Origin: Sphingobium psychrophilum
Lineage (GTDB): Bacteria > Pseudomonadota > Alphaproteobacteria > Sphingomonadales > Sphingomonadaceae
Direction: 5' to 3'
Length of the DNA stretch: 64,000 bases
NCBI RefSeq assembly: GCF_012927105.1
Contig: NZ_JABBFV010000019.1
Coordinates: 17,621-81,620 of the forward strand
Shown: positions 1 to 8,260 of the stretch, piece after piece
Numbering within the stretch: position 1 is the stretch's first letter
Layout: every line of letters begins with the position of its first letter
Position numbers and translations under genes: made by a program
The notes under the pieces: generated by a model
What the model was told of the DNA's origin: nothing
Databases searched by the model: none
The model's input: only the letters and a program-made list of their open reading frames with translations

Positions 1-422
1 TGAGTGCTGGATCCGGCGTGCGTCACTCCGAATATAATCTGGAGGATGTAACGACCAAGATCTTCCAAATCTGGATAGTGCCTACGAAGAACGGCGATGC
101 TCCAAGCTGGGGTGCCCGTCCCTTTCCCAAAGGCGATCGGACTGGCCATTTCGTCACGCTGGCATCCGGCTACGAGAAGGACAATGACGCGCTACCAATC
201 CGCACGGATGCCCGGATTGTCGCAGCAACGCTGAGAGCCGGCGAAAGCGCCGAATATCCGATCGGCAAGGACCGCAAAGCGTATCTCGTCCCCGCCACAG
301 GCGCGATCAGGATCGATGACGTCCAGGTCAACGCCCGTGACGGCGCCGCAATCACGGATGTCGATGTCATTCGTGTAACCGCAGTCGAGGACAGCGAGAT
401 TGTCATGGTCGACGCTGCCTGA
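1..422 (+). CDS. Pirin family protein, C-terminal part (cut by window edge)
   Basis: The reading frame is open to the window edge from base 3, so the true start lies outside; the GTG at 18 is only an internal codon. The first visible residues (SAGSGVRHSEYN) fit the second half of the N-terminal cupin of pirin/YhhW-type proteins. About 140 residues remain and include the motifs KIFQIWIVP, SWGARPFPKGDR and a C-terminal small beta domain ending EDSEIVMVDAA. Family members are cytoplasmic bicupins, some with quercetinase activity; the substrate here is unknown. A short hairpin follows the stop. Confidence 0.85.
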   Translation, partial: SAGSGVRHSEYNLEDVTTKIFQIWIVPTKNGDAPSWGARPFPKGDRTGHFVTLASGYEKDNDALPIRTDARIVAATLRAGESAEYPIGKDRKAYLVPATGAIRIDDVQVNARDGAAITDVDVIRVTAVEDSEIVMVDAA

Positions 423-430
423 AAAAGGTT

Positions 431-455
431 CTGGGAGGGCTGATTGCTCTCCCAG
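431..455 (+). terminator. Hairpin after the pirin gene
   Basis: CTGGGAG (431-437) pairs with CTCCCAG (449-455) across an 11-base loop, nine bases after the pirin stop. Only a short T stretch follows, so it is a weak factor-independent terminator candidate. Confidence 0.45.
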
Positions 456-632
456 TTTCCCCGGCTTCAGACCAAATGATCGACATGTAAGCGCCAAAGG
501 GTCCGTGATGGTGATTGCGCTCGCGGCCTGGGATTGCATATTGTTCACCACAGCAAGCCCTCCAATGCGCTTCGCGTTCGAAGGTCGCCTTACAGCCGAA
601 GCGGTCGTTTGAGGCATTAGGTTAAATGACAG

Positions 633-853
633 CTAATTCCCAAAGGCTTGGTCAACCCGGCTGGGAAAGACATAGTCATCGACCGTGCCGCCCCGCCGAT
701 CGAGCCAGGCCAGCAGGCTAGCCAGAGCATCGGGGAGCAGTTCGAACTGAACGGGGCGACCTGTTTTCTGCTGCATGACGATCGCATGCGTTCGGATGTG
801 CGCCCGCTGACGATGTCGCCGATCTTGATCTACACCAAGTCGCAGCCCCGAAG
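633..853 (-). pseudogene. Tyrosine recombinase (integrase) remnant
   Basis: On the minus strand the peptide RTHAIVMQQKTGRPVQFEL, followed by a segment ending DDYVFPSRVD, matches the central catalytic region of sphingomonad phage-type integrases as I remember the family. Upstream, a different frame reads LRGCDLV, a stop, then IKIGDIVSG, which is the next upstream block of the same family. The gene therefore carries a nonsense codon and a frameshift. The C-terminal HxxR and Tyr region is missing, and the frame ends in an unrelated tail (QAFGN). Non-functional remnant of a mobile element. Confidence 0.7.
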
Positions 854-895
854 CTCCTGTCGACCACGACAAGACATTCGATCTGTAGCAAATGG

Positions 896-920
896 CGACC
901 GCTTTTTTGGAAAGCGGTCG
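896..920 (-). terminator. 10-bp stem hairpin downstream of the MFS gene
   Basis: CGACCGCTTT (896-905) and AAAGCGGTCG (911-920) form a perfect stem with a five-base loop, 26 bases beyond the MFS stop. It sits where a terminator for the minus-strand ABM-MFS pair would be. No clear U tract follows on the minus strand. Confidence 0.5.
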
Positions 921-945
921 TTCGTCGAACGCAAAAGCGGCCCCA

Positions 946-2106
946 TCAAGAAAGTGGCCGTTTTGCACGACCTGACATTTCTGCCCAAGCCGCAACTATC
1001 AACACAGTGAAGCCTGCCCAAGGCAATATTCCAGCCCCAACACGGTCGAGCAGGACGCCGCCGGCCAAAGCGCCGCCGGCAATTGCGGCGTTCCAGACGG
1101 TGACGATCATGGCTTGCGCGACATCGGCGGAAGGCCCCGCAGCACGGGCAGATGCGGTCTGGAAGAGGGTTGCCGCGCCGCCGAATGCCAGTCCCCAAAC
1201 CATGGCCGAACCGTAGATGAGGATCGGCATACCCCCGGCCCAGGCTAGCGTCACGGATGATAGCAGAAACAGTGCGATGCTGGCGATGGTCAAGGGGCGG
1301 AGCCAGCGATCGATCAAGACACCTGTCACGAGAATACCCGCCACTGCTGCCCCCCCGAATGCCAGCAGCACGCGGTCGGCTTGGCCGACGAGACGAAGCT
1401 GGTCCAGCAGCGGCGCGACATAGGTGTAGAGGATATTGTGCGCGAGCACGAAGCTGAACGTGACCATCAGCACCGGTCGCACGCCGGGGATCTTGAAGAC
1501 CTGCGCCAGCGACGGACGATCGGCGCGCGTCTCACCGTCAAAGTCCGGTACAACCGCTAGAATCCATATAGCCAGCATCAAGGCCACCGCGCTGAGCAAC
1601 CCGAACGCCAACTGCCATCCCATCAGCATGCCTAAAAACGTACCTGCTGGAATACCGACGGATAGCGCCAGTGGCGTGCCCGACATAGCGATTGCCATAG
1701 CGCGCCCCGACAAGGCGGGCGGGGCTATGCGGGTCGCATAGCCCGCCAGCAATGCCCATAGCAGGCCAGCCGACACACCACCGATGAAGCGCCCGACAAG
1801 CGCGATGATGAAGCTTGTCGTCACGGCGGTGACCAGATTAGCGATGGCGAAGCCGATGATCGCGAAGAGCAATAACGGCCGCCTGCGCCAACTTCGCGTT
1901 GCCGCCGTCAACGGGATGGCGGCGGCCAGCGAACCGAGCGCATAGACGGTGATCCATTGTCCAGCCGAACCCTCGCTGACTCCCAACGTCGCACCGATCT
2001 GCGGAAGGAGGCCGGCAGGCAATGCCTCGGTCAGGATCGTCACGAAGCCGGCAAGCGCCAGGGCGCATAGTCCCGCGACAGGAAGCCGGTCGGTCCCGGC
2101 GGTCAC
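946..2106 (-). CDS. MFS transporter, DHA1 drug/sugar efflux type
   Basis: 386 residues with about twelve hydrophobic segments, the usual size of a 12-TM major facilitator. The family loop RSWRRRPLL lies after TM2, and the N-terminal half ALAGFVTILTEALPAGLLP resembles AraJ/YdhP-like DHA1 exporters. It probably exports a small molecule across the inner membrane by proton antiport; the substrate is unknown. The start is a GTG whose GTGA overlaps the stop of the upstream monooxygenase gene, so the two are translationally coupled. The divergent LysR gene is the likely regulator. Confidence 0.85.
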   Translation of the reverse strand: MTAGTDRLPVAGLCALALAGFVTILTEALPAGLLPQIGATLGVSEGSAGQWITVYALGSLAAAIPLTAATRSWRRRPLLLFAIIGFAIANLVTAVTTSFIIALVGRFIGGVSAGLLWALLAGYATRIAPPALSGRAMAIAMSGTPLALSVGIPAGTFLGMLMGWQLAFGLLSAVALMLAIWILAVVPDFDGETRADRPSLAQVFKIPGVRPVLMVTFSFVLAHNILYTYVAPLLDQLRLVGQADRVLLAFGGAAVAGILVTGVLIDRWLRPLTIASIALFLLSSVTLAWAGGMPILIYGSAMVWGLAFGGAATLFQTASARAAGPSADVAQAMIVTVWNAAIAGGALAGGVLLDRVGAGILPWAGFTVLIVAAWAEMSGRAKRPLS

Positions 2107-2441
2107 GATGCGGATTTCGGCAGCACGAGATCGCCCACCGTGTAGGTGTGGAATTCGCTCGACGACACTTCGTCGAGCAGTGCGAACATCTCACGGAAAA
2201 TCGGGTCGGCGAAGAACGTATCGACATCGCCGGCGTCGGCGATCGCCTCGATATTCACCACGGTCAGCCCATCAGTACTTCTGGCAAGATTGCTCCACTG
2301 AAAACCTGGCTGACGCTCTGCGACGTAGTGCACGACGTTTTGGATGAGACGGAAGGCCTCATCCTGCTTGCCCGGATGAACATGAATCACATTGACGATG
2401 AAGGTGGTGGGATTCGGATGAATGGCGAAGGTTGGGGTCAT
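2103..2441 (-). CDS. Antibiotic biosynthesis monooxygenase (ABM) domain protein
   Basis: 112 residues, a single ferredoxin-like ABM fold. IVNVIHVHPGKQDEAFRLI is the typical first strand and helix, and FQWSNLARSTDGLTVVNIE the middle strands. Members act as small dimeric cofactor-free oxygenases on quinols or as haem-degrading relatives; no substrate can be inferred. The ATG has a GAGGAAG ribosome site five bases upstream. It overlaps the MFS start by four bases, so the pair may modify and export the same compound. Confidence 0.8.
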   Translation of the reverse strand: MTPTFAIHPNPTTFIVNVIHVHPGKQDEAFRLIQNVVHYVAERQPGFQWSNLARSTDGLTVVNIEAIADAGDVDTFFADPIFREMFALLDEVSSSEFHTYTVGDLVLPKSAS

Positions 2442-2547
2442 GAAGGCTTCCTCGAAATGGACCCATTCGAGATAGCCATTGGCAGATTTGATAACATTGC
2501 TCTGGTGTTCCGATGACTACGGAATATTATTCTGGTATCATGTCGAT
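2442..2547. promoter_or_regulatory. Divergent promoter region with a short palindrome
   Basis: This 106-bp gap separates the ABM-MFS pair from the divergent LysR gene. GAATA-T-TATTC at 2522-2532 is a perfect short palindrome in an AT-rich stretch 16 bases before the LysR ATG, a plausible LysR operator or overlapping -10 region. No clear -35/-10 pair was recognised. Confidence 0.35.
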
Positions 2548-3439
2548 ATGGACAGGCTCGCTGCGTTCGAAGCATTTATGCAATCCGCCGAAACCGGCAG
2601 CTTCGTGGCTGCCGGGCGCCAACTTGGTCTGTCGGCCTCGGCTGTCGGCAAGGCGGTGACCCGACTGGAGCAGCGCCTCGATGTGCGCCTGTTCCATCGC
2701 AACAAGCGAAACATGGCCCTGACCGAAGAAGGACGCATGTTTCTCGAACGCTGCCGGAGCATCTTCGAGGAAGTCGATGCCGCGGAGGCCGAACTGGCAC
2801 ACGCAAATTTGACGCCACGCGGGCGGCTTCGGGTAAGTCTTCCGCTGGTCGGCATGCTGCTCATGCCGGTGCTCACGGACTTCATGCGGGCGTGGCCGGA
2901 GGTGCAGATAGACCTCGATTTCTCCGATCGGCTCGTAGATGTGGTGGAAGAGGGTTTTGATGCTGTCATCCGGACCGGGCAGCCCTCGGATAGCCGATTG
3001 ATGAGCCGCAACATCGGGCGCTTCCGGTTGAAGATCGTCGCTTCGCCGACCTATCTGGAACGGCATGGCGTACCTGTCGCGATCGATGACCTGATGCATC
3101 ATCATTGCCTGCACCAGCGCTCACCCTCCACCGGCAAGATCCGCCATTGGCCGCTAGTGCGTCCGGAGCAGGGGAAGAAGATAGTCTTGCCGGAACGAAT
3201 GAGCGCGACCGCCGTCGATCCGCTTGTTCACCTTGCCGTGGAGGGCATGGGCATCGCCTGCCTGCCTGCCGCCCTTCGCGATCCGCCAGGAGACCGCCGA
3301 TGGGTCTCTCGTATCGATCATGGAAGACCTTGTTACAGAGCAGGACCAGTTTAACGTGCTCTGGGCGGCTAGTCGCCAGATGACGCCAAGGCTGAGAGCC
3401 TTCGTCGACTTCATGGCCGAACATCTCAACCCGCAGTGA
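2548..3439 (+). pseudogene. LysR-type regulator with a 4-bp frameshift near its C-terminus
   Basis: The natural start is the ATG at 2548 (MDRLAAFEAFMQSAETGSF), opening a normal helix-turn-helix and effector domain. The frame runs through VEGMGIACLP, then into nonsense (AALRDPPGDRRW) and stops at 3354. The proper C-terminus (PPFAIRQETADGSLVSIMED through to EHLNPQ) continues in the next frame to 3439. The break coincides with three tandem CCTG units at 3257-3268; removing one unit restores the frame exactly. Either slippage, with possible phase variation, or a sequencing error. About 296 residues if repaired. Presumed regulator of the divergent ABM-MFS pair. Confidence 0.8.
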
Positions 3440-3670
3440 CGACAACTGCCTTACTGCCTGAAATCGGTGATGCCGTCCTCGGCCTCAGTCTTGCGTCTTA
3501 GTTCAATACCGCCATTCACGGATGTCTGCTTCTGCCGACCACGGCCATTCAATCCGGTGACGTTGAGCGACCGCAAAGTCCCACGACGCGGCGTTCGCTT
3601 CCGGTAGCAGTCGACCCTTATCGGACGCTAAGCCTGAAATTTTTGTTCCTCAGTTGCGGTCGGTCCGGTT

Positions 3671-3979
3671 TTTTCTGCGTTTCCCTTCAAGAGACGCCAT
3701 GGTTTGGGGAAGGAGACGGGATATCTGATTGGAACGGACAGCGCGGGCGTGGCCGATATCGTGACTTCGACATTATGGACTACTATGGCGGATCGCTTTT
3801 CCGTCATCGCCATCACCTTGGACGAGACAGCGCCCCACGTCGCATCTATGTCGCGGCGGTTGCACAATAAGCCCGCCTTGGCGCAACTGAACAAGGCGTC
3901 AATCAGGGAATAGGGCGATGCCTATTGTGGCGGTGAGATCGAGAAATCCCTGCGCAGGGTTGCTGTGGAACAAAGGTAG
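3671..3979 (+). pseudogene. Glutathione S-transferase C-terminal remnant
   Basis: In one frame the text runs KETGYLIGTDSAGVADIVTS, then LWTTMADRF, then HVASMSRRLHNKPALAQLN and IRE, followed by a TAG and, still in frame, GDAYCGGEIEKSLRRVAVEQ to a second stop. This resembles the all-alpha C-terminal domain of a GST-like protein with a Tyr codon mutated to amber. The thioredoxin-like N-terminal domain is absent. The 230 bases before it (3440-3670) hold nothing I recognise. Confidence 0.5.
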
Positions 3980-4114
3980 CGAATAAATGCGGGCAGGCAC
4001 CGCTTTCACAGGCAGGGCCAAGAAGGGCGGTGCTTTCAAGCTCACCCCTTGAATGGAAATCGCATTCGATCCATCTGACCGTCGCACAGCCTGCCATATG
4101 AGAGAGCAAAGACC

Positions 4115-6001
4115 ATGACGACCGACATCGTGAGCGCCCCTGAAACGCATGCCTTCGAGGCGGACGTTTCAAAGTTGCTGCACATGATGGTGCACTCGGT
4201 CTATTCCGACAAAGACGTATTCCTGCGCGAGTTGATCTCCAACGCGGCCGACGCGTGCGAGAAACTGCGCTATGAGGCAATTTCCAATCCGGCCCTGTTC
4301 GGCGACGATCCCCAGCCGCGCATCACGCTGGCGCTCGACAAGGAAGCCGGGACAATCGTCGTCGAGGACAATGGTATCGGCATGAGCGCAGCCGACATGG
4401 GGGAGACGCTGGGCACGATCGCGCGGTCGGGGACCAAGGCCTTCATGGACAAGCTGACCGCTGACAAGAATGGTGAAGACCAGCAGTTGATCGGACAGTT
4501 CGGGGTCGGCTTCTATTCCGCTTTCATGGTGGCGGGGAACGTCGATGTCGTGTCGCGGCGTGCGGGAACTGATGAGGCCGCCAGCTGGTCGTCGGACGGC
4601 CTCGGAACATACACGATTGCGCCAGTCGACAAGGCGGAGGCGCCAGCGCGCGGCACGCGGGTGACCCTGCATCTGCTGGATGATGCAAAGACCTATGCCG
4701 AGCGTTACACGGTCGAGCGGATCGTGAAGGCGCAGTCGGGCCATGTCCCTGTGCCCATCTTCATCAAGGAGTTGGGCAGCGAAGAGGAAGAGCGCCAGGT
4801 CGCTGATGGGGCGGCACTGTGGACAAAAGCGAAGTCCGATATCAGCGAAGAGGATTATGCCGACTTCTACCGCAGCGTCGCGGGCCAATTCGACAAGCCC
4901 GCACTGACGCTCCACTATCGCGCGGAGGGGCGGCACGAATATTCGGTGCTGACTTTCATTCCCGAAACTAAGCCATTCGACCTGTTCGATCCCGACCGCA
5001 AGGGTCGGATCAAGCTCTATGTGCGCCGCGTCTTCATCACCGACGAGGCGGAAATCCTGCCTCGCTACCTGCGCTTTGTGCGGGGTCTTGTGGACTCCGC
5101 CGACCTGCCGCTCAACATGTCGCGCGAAATGATCCAGGACAGCCCCGTCTTGTCCGCGATTCAGAAGGGCGTGAGCAACCGCATCCTGTCGGAACTGGAC
5201 AAGATCGCAACCAGCGACCCCGACCGCTATGGCGCGATCTGGGAGAATTTCGGGGCGGTGCTCAAGGAAGGCCTCTATGAGGATTTCGAGCGGCGCGCGC
5301 AGTTGCTGGGCCTTGCCCGGTTCAAGACCAGCACGTCGAACGGCGAGTGGCGCTCGCTCAAGGACTATGCGGCCTCCCTCAAGGACAACCAGACCGCGAT
5401 CTATTATGCGACCGGGACCGATCTCGATCGCATCGCTCAATCGCCGCAGCTCGAGGGTTTCAAGGCGCGTGGGATTGAGGTTCTGTTGCTCCCCGACCAG
5501 GTCGACAGCTTCTGGACGACCGTTGGTGTGGATTATGACGGCAAGCCCTTCAAGTCGGTGACCCAAGGCGCGACTGACCTTAGCCTGATCCCCCTGGCTG
5601 AAGGCAGCGCAACGCCGGACGCGCCGAACGAGGATGTGAGCAGCTTCATTAGCTTCGCCAAGGACGTCCTGGCCGACCAGGTGTCCGATGTCCGGGTGTC
5701 CGACCGGTTGACGACCAGCGCCGTCTGCATCGTTGCGTCGGAAAGCGCGATGGACCTGCAGCTTGAGCGGATGCTGGCTGCGGCGGGGCAGGTGCCCGAG
5801 CGCGCAAAGCCGGTGCTGGAGGTCAATGCCGGCCATGCGCTTATCGCCAAGCTCGGCCAGACCGGAGCCAGCGATCAGGAGCGAGCCGACCTTGCGTTCC
5901 TGCTGCTTGACGAAGCGCGTATCGCAGAAGGGCAGCCGCCCGCCGATCCGCATGCTTTTGCGGAGCGGCTGGAGCGGTTGATGGCGAAATCACTGAACTG
6001 A
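4115..6001 (+). CDS. htpG: Molecular chaperone HtpG (Hsp90 family)
   Basis: 628 residues, the normal length of bacterial Hsp90. The GHKL ATPase domain shows ISNAADACEK (41-50, catalytic Glu and Asn region), DNGIGM (85-90) and GQFGVGFYSAF (127-137). The middle domain has LYVRRVFITDE and the conserved RFVRGLVDSADLPLN segment, and the C-terminal dimerisation domain is complete. It is a cytosolic ATP-dependent chaperone for stress-denatured clients. The gene stands alone with GST debris upstream. I saw no certain heat-shock promoter. Confidence 0.97.
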   Translation: MTTDIVSAPETHAFEADVSKLLHMMVHSVYSDKDVFLRELISNAADACEKLRYEAISNPALFGDDPQPRITLALDKEAGTIVVEDNGIGMSAADMGETLGTIARSGTKAFMDKLTADKNGEDQQLIGQFGVGFYSAFMVAGNVDVVSRRAGTDEAASWSSDGLGTYTIAPVDKAEAPARGTRVTLHLLDDAKTYAERYTVERIVKAQSGHVPVPIFIKELGSEEEERQVADGAALWTKAKSDISEEDYADFYRSVAGQFDKPALTLHYRAEGRHEYSVLTFIPETKPFDLFDPDRKGRIKLYVRRVFITDEAEILPRYLRFVRGLVDSADLPLNMSREMIQDSPVLSAIQKGVSNRILSELDKIATSDPDRYGAIWENFGAVLKEGLYEDFERRAQLLGLARFKTSTSNGEWRSLKDYAASLKDNQTAIYYATGTDLDRIAQSPQLEGFKARGIEVLLLPDQVDSFWTTVGVDYDGKPFKSVTQGATDLSLIPLAEGSATPDAPNEDVSSFISFAKDVLADQVSDVRVSDRLTTSAVCIVASESAMDLQLERMLAAAGQVPERAKPVLEVNAGHALIAKLGQTGASDQERADLAFLLLDEARIAEGQPPADPHAFAERLERLMAKSLN

Positions 6002-6339
6002 CGCATCATGTCCCGACAGCGAGGTTTGCACTTGTCTAAGGCCAGGCCGTGAAAAGCTTGGCCGGAGGCGGGAATAAGGGTGCCGATCGTTTCGCCGGTA
6101 AATGGGAACGGTCGACACCGGAAATCATGGCAGCGTCAAATGCCAGATCTGACCCTTTAAGCCGCCTTCCCGTGATCGACCCATTACAGCCATTTACGGT
6201 GGAAATTCGCGTTCCAGGTAGCCAACAGTCGCTTTTTCATTGTGAATGAGAAAGTCCCTCACCGCCAACCGTCTCCTTATGGAACGGTCGCCATTCAAGA
6301 TCGTCAATGTCGATCAGCAGACGATGGACCGCAGATATT
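6002..6339. other. Intergenic stretch without recognisable gene
   Basis: About 340 bases between htpG and the deaminase. Short ORFs show no family motifs, and no strong hairpin or repeat was seen. The deaminase frame is open back to an ATG at 6307, but the extra eleven residues do not look like part of the fold. Confidence 0.5.
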
Positions 6340-6834
6340 ATGACTCATGAGACGGACAAGGCGTGGATGGAGCAGACTATCAATTTGGCAATGAGCAAAG
6401 GAAAATTTCCCGAGGATACGCCGATTGCAGCCATTATCGTGCTGGATGGAAAGATTCTCGCACGAGCAATCAACCAAACAGAGGAGCTATGTGACGCTAC
6501 TGCCCACGCGGAGATGATGGCGTTCAGGAAAGCCGGCAAAGTGCACGGCGACATGGATCTGAGGGGGGCCACTCTCTATTCCACCCTACAGCCGTGTGGG
6601 ATGTGCACGATGGCATCCATCTGGGCAAAGGTCGGGCGCATTGTCTACGGCGCGGGCCGGGACGATGTACACCGTATGTATTTCGAAGATCGTCATCTCG
6701 ATACGATGAATTTCATCAAGGATGCTTGGCGCGAGGATTTGATGCTAGAGGGAGGATGCCTAAAGGAACAATGCGCGGCTCTATACTTCAAGCCGGACGA
6801 TAACGTGCCGATCGAGATGCAAGGTAACATATAG
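6340..6834 (+). CDS. Nucleoside/base deaminase (CMP/dCMP, TadA/guanine deaminase superfamily)
   Basis: 164 residues from the ATG at 6340. The zinc site is complete: the His-Glu pair in TAHAEMMAF and the two cysteines in LQPCGMCTMAS (PCxxC). YGAGRDDV follows, as in guanine-deaminase and nucleoside-deaminase relatives. The long C-terminal tail after the core distinguishes it from tRNA-editing TadA. It should hydrolytically deaminate a nucleoside or free base in the cytoplasm; guanine or cytosine analogues are both possible. It stands alone. Confidence 0.8.
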   Translation: MTHETDKAWMEQTINLAMSKGKFPEDTPIAAIIVLDGKILARAINQTEELCDATAHAEMMAFRKAGKVHGDMDLRGATLYSTLQPCGMCTMASIWAKVGRIVYGAGRDDVHRMYFEDRHLDTMNFIKDAWREDLMLEGGCLKEQCAALYFKPDDNVPIEMQGNI

Positions 6835-7068
6835 GCAGAAGCAACTTGGGATCATGGCATGCAAACGTATAATTTGCGGCAGAGCGGCATATCTTACAAC
6901 GACCCGGATCGGCCATTTTGCGGGCTTAGCAGCGGAAGGTCTGCTATTTCGGAAAACCAAACGCTGCTCCGTATATTATGGCGAATTATTTTCGGAATTC
7001 GGCCGGCCAACGAAATTTAATTTCAATCATGTAATATTCCAAATCATTGTGCGAAAATCTGTTTTCTA

Positions 7069-7257
7069 TCATTTGTCATTGTGCTCTTTTCCTTCAATCA
7101 GCCGAGCCGCTTCGAGCAGACTTTTGCCGGTTTCCGATGCGGCATAAGCCGTCATGGTGACGGCTATACCATTCGGCCCGTCGAGCAGGACAAGGCCTTC
7201 CTCTACGCTCGCCTTGCCGGGCAGGGATTGAATGCCGGAATCTTCTGGCGAAATCAT
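7069..7257 (-). CDS. Small hypothetical protein coupled to the Crp/Fnr gene
   Basis: 62 residues, acidic, containing the segment SVEEGLVLLDGPNGIAVTMT and the C-terminal helix LLEAARLIEG. No known domain is recognised. Its ATG overlaps the stop of the upstream Crp-type regulator (ATGA at 7254-7257), so the two are co-translated. I recall similar small ORFs behind Crp genes in other sphingomonads, but cannot confirm this here. A partner or modulator of the regulator is a guess. Confidence 0.65.
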   Translation of the reverse strand: MISPEDSGIQSLPGKASVEEGLVLLDGPNGIAVTMTAYAASETGKSLLEAARLIEGKEHNDK

Positions 7258-8000
7258 GCTAATAGCCTTTCGATGTCCGGACGACCGGATGTACTTTCGA
7301 TGTAGAGATATGCGGGATTGAACTGCCCTCTACGGGCCAGGCCCTGAACGTCGAGAATTTCCACGAGCGATGAGCGAAAAATGCACAATCGCTCTTCCCG
7401 CAACTGCCGCAGCACGCGATTGGCGTGCACACTTGTTATGCCGCAGACTTCCGAAATATCTGCTTGCGTTATCCCCAGGGCGAAGCGCGTGCCGTCGCTC
7501 AGACCGGCGGAAACCAGGCGGGCATTGGTTTCGGACAGGAAATGCGCCACGCGCCCGACCGCATCCAGACGCCCCAGGCGGAACAGCCATGCCCTGTGCA
7601 TTGCAGCGTCGAGGAGTGTGGAAAACCACAGCTTGCGCGTGAGTTCGGGCATGGCCGCATTGATCTCGTCCAGCGCTTTGTGGGGAATGACCGCAATCGT
7701 TGCAGCCGTCAGGCTGGCGACATCATGATCCAATATCTTCAGCGGATAGGCGTGCAAGTCCAGAAAATCTCCCGGCACTTGTACGGCGACGAGTTGCCGC
7801 ATTCCTTCACGGTCGTCGAGATAGCGACACATGAAGCCTTCCAGAAGCAACATGCTTACGGACAGGGTTTCGCCAGCCTGCACGACAGTCTTGCGTGCCT
7901 CTATCGTCCGTATCTCGAAAATGGCTTTTTCCAGTACAGCCCGCTCATGAACATCCAGCTCGACGCCACGACGATCCCTGAGAAATTTGTCCGTAAACAA
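7254..8000 (-). CDS. Crp/Fnr family transcriptional regulator
   Basis: 248 residues with an N-terminal cyclic-nucleotide-like beta barrel (VQAGETLSVSMLLLEGFMCRY, then VPGDFLDLHAY) and a C-terminal winged helix (ITQADISEVCGITSVHANRVLRQL split across 190-215). No cysteine cluster of the FNR type is present, so oxygen sensing through Fe-S is unlikely. The start is a TTG at 8000, preceded by AAGG eight bases upstream. It is divergent from katE across about 260 bases, which makes the catalase and the downstream glycan operon plausible targets, though no operator was identified. Confidence 0.85.
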   Translation of the reverse strand: MFTDKFLRDRRGVELDVHERAVLEKAIFEIRTIEARKTVVQAGETLSVSMLLLEGFMCRYLDDREGMRQLVAVQVPGDFLDLHAYPLKILDHDVASLTAATIAVIPHKALDEINAAMPELTRKLWFSTLLDAAMHRAWLFRLGRLDAVGRVAHFLSETNARLVSAGLSDGTRFALGITQADISEVCGITSVHANRVLRQLREERLCIFRSSLVEILDVQGLARRGQFNPAYLYIESTSGRPDIERLLA

Positions 8001-8260
8001 TAGCGGCCCTTCATAGTGAAATGACTTGATTTTGAAATACAGAAACGGCCCGTGACGACGCCGTATCCGGCCGCCGGAAATAAATCGCTATGATGCACGT
8101 TAGTTTTGCGAGCGCCTCGGCAACTTGCTGAAGAGCGGTGGGTTATCTCTCCAAATGCTGCGGGTTTGCTCTGATGACCGGGGACTCGCATTTTAATTGA
8201 TCATCGCTCCCTATGTGCTGGCCCTGCGTCCGGCACATCTCTCGTGCATTAGGATGCCCC

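Noticed and set aside
4169..5953. 594-codon antisense frame over htpG
   Set aside because: Shadow of the htpG codon pattern; no motif or ribosome site.
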